DNA of 64,000 bases from CAVZBW01 sp963773635 (GTDB lineage Bacteria; Actinomycetota; Acidimicrobiia; Acidimicrobiales; RAAP-2). The translations under genes and the position numbers were made by a program. The DNA lies in NCBI GenBank assembly GCA_963773635.1, contig CAVZBW010000005.1, positions 2,542,001-2,606,000 on the forward strand, given 5' to 3'. Below, in pieces: positions 62,143 to 64,000 of this stretch (within the stretch, counting starts at the first letter, position 1; each line of letters begins with the position of its first letter). Below the pieces are notes generated by a model. The model was not told the DNA's origin, did no database searches, and saw nothing but the letters and a program-made list of their open reading frames with translations.

Positions 62143-63744
62143 TCAGCTCCGCCGCAACAGGTTCAGGTAGAGCATCTGCGGGTAGGCCACCACGTGGGCT
62201 GCGGCGACCCCCTTGAGCCACGGTTGGAAGACCATGGTGTCGTCCTTGTCGGCGATGTTGAGCCAGCACCCGCTGGCCAACGCAGTGTCGGAGACCTGGC
62301 TGTAGAGGGACGACGAACCCGTGGCGACCGCCTGGTCGTCGATCGGCGTGACCGCCGGCACGTTGCACGACATGTACTCGAGACCGCCGCTCGGGTCGTA
62401 GTTGATGTGCGTCCAGGTGTAGGGATTGTCGGCGTCGGGCCAGAAGTAGTCGATCAAGATGTTGGGCGTCGAGGCCGACTGGGCGGTCTGAACCGAGCCG
62501 ACCCAACCGTAGATGGACGACGTCTGGTAACCGACCACCTTGGTGTTGAGCCCGTCGGCCTGCAGCTCCGCCCCGACCTGTTCGGCGATGAGTTGGTCGT
62601 CGGGCGCTCCGGTGTCGTAGCCGACCGTGATGTTCTTCTCCGAGGAGGACAGCTTGGACACGATGCTGCGCAGGGCGCTCGGGTTGTAGGTGATGTCCTG
62701 ATGCGCATAGCTCGGTCCGATCAGGTGGGCCGGGGCCGTCTGCGGCGGGACGATCGCCCGGCCGGGCAGGACTGCGTTGACGATGGCCTTGGAGTCGATG
62801 GCCTGCAGGAGCGCCTTGCGGGCGTCGAGGGAGGTCAGGAACCCCTTGTTCTCGTTGACGTACATCGAGTCCGACTCGAGGATCGGCAGGGTGTAGAGGC
62901 GTGCCGAGGAGTCGTGGCGATACTGGGCGACGGCCGACGTGCTCAGGTCGTGCAGGATCCCGTCGAGCTGCCCGTTGTTAAACTGGATCTCCTGCGTCGA
63001 GAGGTTGTCGATCACCGGCATGTTGATGGTGGTGAAGTAGGGCTTGGTCCCCCAGTACTGCGGATAAGCCTTCATCTGGTACATGACACCCACCTTGGCC
63101 TCGGTCAACGTGTAGGGGCCGGTGCCGATGTCATGGGTTTGCAGGTAGGTCTGGGCGTTGTCGCTCCCGGCGTACTTGGCGAGCGCGGTGGGGCTCTCCA
63201 TCGCCGGGCCGTAGGCAGACGCCAGGTAGTCGAGGAAGGCCGTGTTCTTCTGCTTCAGCGTGATCACCACGGTGTAGGTGCCCGGCGTCGTGACCGAGGC
63301 CACGTCGCTCACCATGTAGGCCGCACCGCCGTTGACCGCCGCACGACGCGCGAAGCTCGGCTCGATCGCGGCCGAGGTGAAGGGCGTCCCGTCGTGGAAC
63401 TGGACCCCCTGGCGGAGCTGGAAGGTGTACGTCAACCCATCCGGAGAGATCGTCCAGCTGGTGGCCAGGTTGGGGATGATCACCCGGCTCGCCGTCCCCG
63501 GCTCGTACTGGACGAGGCCCTGGTACATGTTGCGCACCGTGAGGAGGCCCTCGCCGGCGTAGTAGACGTCCGGATCGGGCGGCTGACCGGGATCCTGGAG
63601 GAACGACAGGTTCAGCGTCCGGTTGGCGCTGCTGCTGCTCGCCGCGCCCGCGACGGTGGCGCCACCCAGGCTGGGCACGACGAGCGCGGCCGCGCCCACG
63701 AGAGCGATCGATGCCCGCCCCAGGAGTGAGATACCGCCGGGCAT
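62143..63744 (-). CDS. Peptide/nickel-type ABC substrate-binding protein (SBP_bac_5)
   Basis: A 533-residue exported binding protein. A signal sequence (LGRASIALVGAAALVVPSLG) is followed by the family 5 pattern: LVQYEPGTASRVIIPNLATS, WTISPDGLTYTFQLRQGVQF, HDGTPFTSAAIEPSF, GTGPYTLTEAKVG, and DYFWPDADNPYTWTHINYDP in the C-terminal lobe. It is the solute-binding component for the two permeases and two ATPases encoded further down the cluster. ATG at 63744 shares one base with the previous TGA (TGATG). The substrate may be a guanidino or amide compound rather than peptide. Confidence 0.88.
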   Translation of the reverse strand: MPGGISLLGRASIALVGAAALVVPSLGGATVAGAASSSSANRTLNLSFLQDPGQPPDPDVYYAGEGLLTVRNMYQGLVQYEPGTASRVIIPNLATSWTISPDGLTYTFQLRQGVQFHDGTPFTSAAIEPSFARRAAVNGGAAYMVSDVASVTTPGTYTVVITLKQKNTAFLDYLASAYGPAMESPTALAKYAGSDNAQTYLQTHDIGTGPYTLTEAKVGVMYQMKAYPQYWGTKPYFTTINMPVIDNLSTQEIQFNNGQLDGILHDLSTSAVAQYRHDSSARLYTLPILESDSMYVNENKGFLTSLDARKALLQAIDSKAIVNAVLPGRAIVPPQTAPAHLIGPSYAHQDITYNPSALRSIVSKLSSSEKNITVGYDTGAPDDQLIAEQVGAELQADGLNTKVVGYQTSSIYGWVGSVQTAQSASTPNILIDYFWPDADNPYTWTHINYDPSGGLEYMSCNVPAVTPIDDQAVATGSSSLYSQVSDTALASGCWLNIADKDDTMVFQPWLKGVAAAHVVAYPQMLYLNLLRRS

Positions 63745-64000
63745 CAGGCCACCCCCACCGCAGCGGGCTCCCGGAAGGCGCCCCGCATGGTGAACGCCTC
63801 GATGACCTCGTCGGTGGCCCGCCGAGCACCGGCCTGCAGATACTCCATGGCGTCGAGGGCGGCGAGGTGTCGGGCCGACGTCGAGCCGATCACGCAATCC
63901 TCGACGACCCGTGTGTAGTAGTCCCGTTGATGAGCGTCGACGAACGTGTAGTGGATGCAGACGTCGGTGAGCGCACCCACCAGGACGACGGTCGACACGC
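63744..64000 (-). CDS. Isochorismatase family (cysteine) hydrolase, C-terminal part
   Basis: The last 85 or so residues of an isochorismatase-like enzyme: VVLVGALTDVCIHYTFVDAH with the catalytic Cys in TDVCI, then RDYYTRVVEDCVIGSTSARH and LAALDAMEYLQAGARRATDE. The start lies beyond the right edge. Relatives hydrolyse amides such as nicotinamide, N-carbamoylsarcosine, biuret or ureidoacrylate. Its coupling with the binding protein suggests a role in cleaving a carbamoyl or amide product of the pathway. Confidence 0.8.
   Translation of the reverse strand, partial: VSTVVLVGALTDVCIHYTFVDAHQRDYYTRVVEDCVIGSTSARHLAALDAMEYLQAGARRATDEVIEAFTMRGAFREPAAVGVA

Noticed and set aside
61714..63729. 671-codon plus-strand frame
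   Set aside because: It is the mirror of the binding-protein gene and the riboswitch; low-complexity Arg/Gly/Val composition, no motifs.

Overview
The window looks like the chromosome of a high-GC Gram-positive bacterium of the phylum Actinomycetota, probably an uncultured, Acidimicrobiia-like soil or aquatic lineage. The evidence is the GC-rich coding with many GTG starts, ATGA/GTGA stop-start overlaps and apparently leaderless genes, plus typical family content: a mycofactocin-coupled SDR, LLM-class flavin oxidoreductase, P450, RsbU-type phosphatase, cyclase-ATPase regulator and paired amidohydrolases. I see no rRNA, tRNA, CRISPR array or intact transposon. The lineage is inference.

Layout. 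1-2.6 kb: SUMF1-domain protein, a gene-poor stretch and a MazEF-type toxin-antitoxin pair with an operator-like palindrome. 2.8-6.8 kb: a subtilase gene overlapping, by ATGA, the gene for a large secreted propeller-like protein. 6.9-11.3 kb: two paralogous TetR genes flanking an orphan sugar-type binding lipoprotein and a small operon. 11.5-31 kb: mostly single metabolic genes on both strands (peroxiredoxin, TauD-type oxygenase, PHP protein, RsbU phosphatase, dienelactone hydrolase, mycofactocin SDR, methyltransferases, phosphotransferase, IPT membrane protein). 31.2-32 kb: two unrelated LuxR fragments meeting tail to tail. 32-38 kb: acetate kinase, acyl-CoA-dehydrogenase-like enzyme, LLM oxidoreductase, RidA, pentapeptide protein. 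39.8-45.6 kb: minus-strand operon of cyclase-ATPase regulator, monooxygenase, two membrane proteins and P450. 46.6-50.9 kb: enolase-superfamily, amidohydrolase and SDR catabolic operon facing a paralogous amidohydrolase.

The most interesting part is 51.7-64 kb on the minus strand. A ykkC-family (guanidine-I-like) riboswitch with an overlapping terminator precedes a glutamine-synthetase-family ligase. Behind it follow a creatininase-family hydrolase, a complete dipeptide-type ABC transporter core (two ATPases, two permeases), a ureohydrolase, a Rieske oxygenase, an unknown protein and a metallo-beta-lactamase-fold hydrolase. From the creatininase onward every junction is a start-stop overlap. 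Upstream lie the matching peptide-type binding protein and an isochorismatase-type hydrolase that runs off the right edge. I read this as a guanidine-sensing operon for uptake and breakdown of a guanidino, amide or N-alkyl compound.

Caution: many genes carry single-base frameshifts in which the protein continues, well conserved, in another frame (SHOCT, P450, cyclase regulator, monooxygenase, DUF4239-like, Rieske, one ABC ATPase, and about a dozen in the glutamine synthetase). Conserved residues on both sides of each break suggest sequencing or assembly indels rather than old decay. By contrast, an alpha/beta hydrolase at 13.4-14.2 kb and the LuxR fragments look like real pseudogenes.
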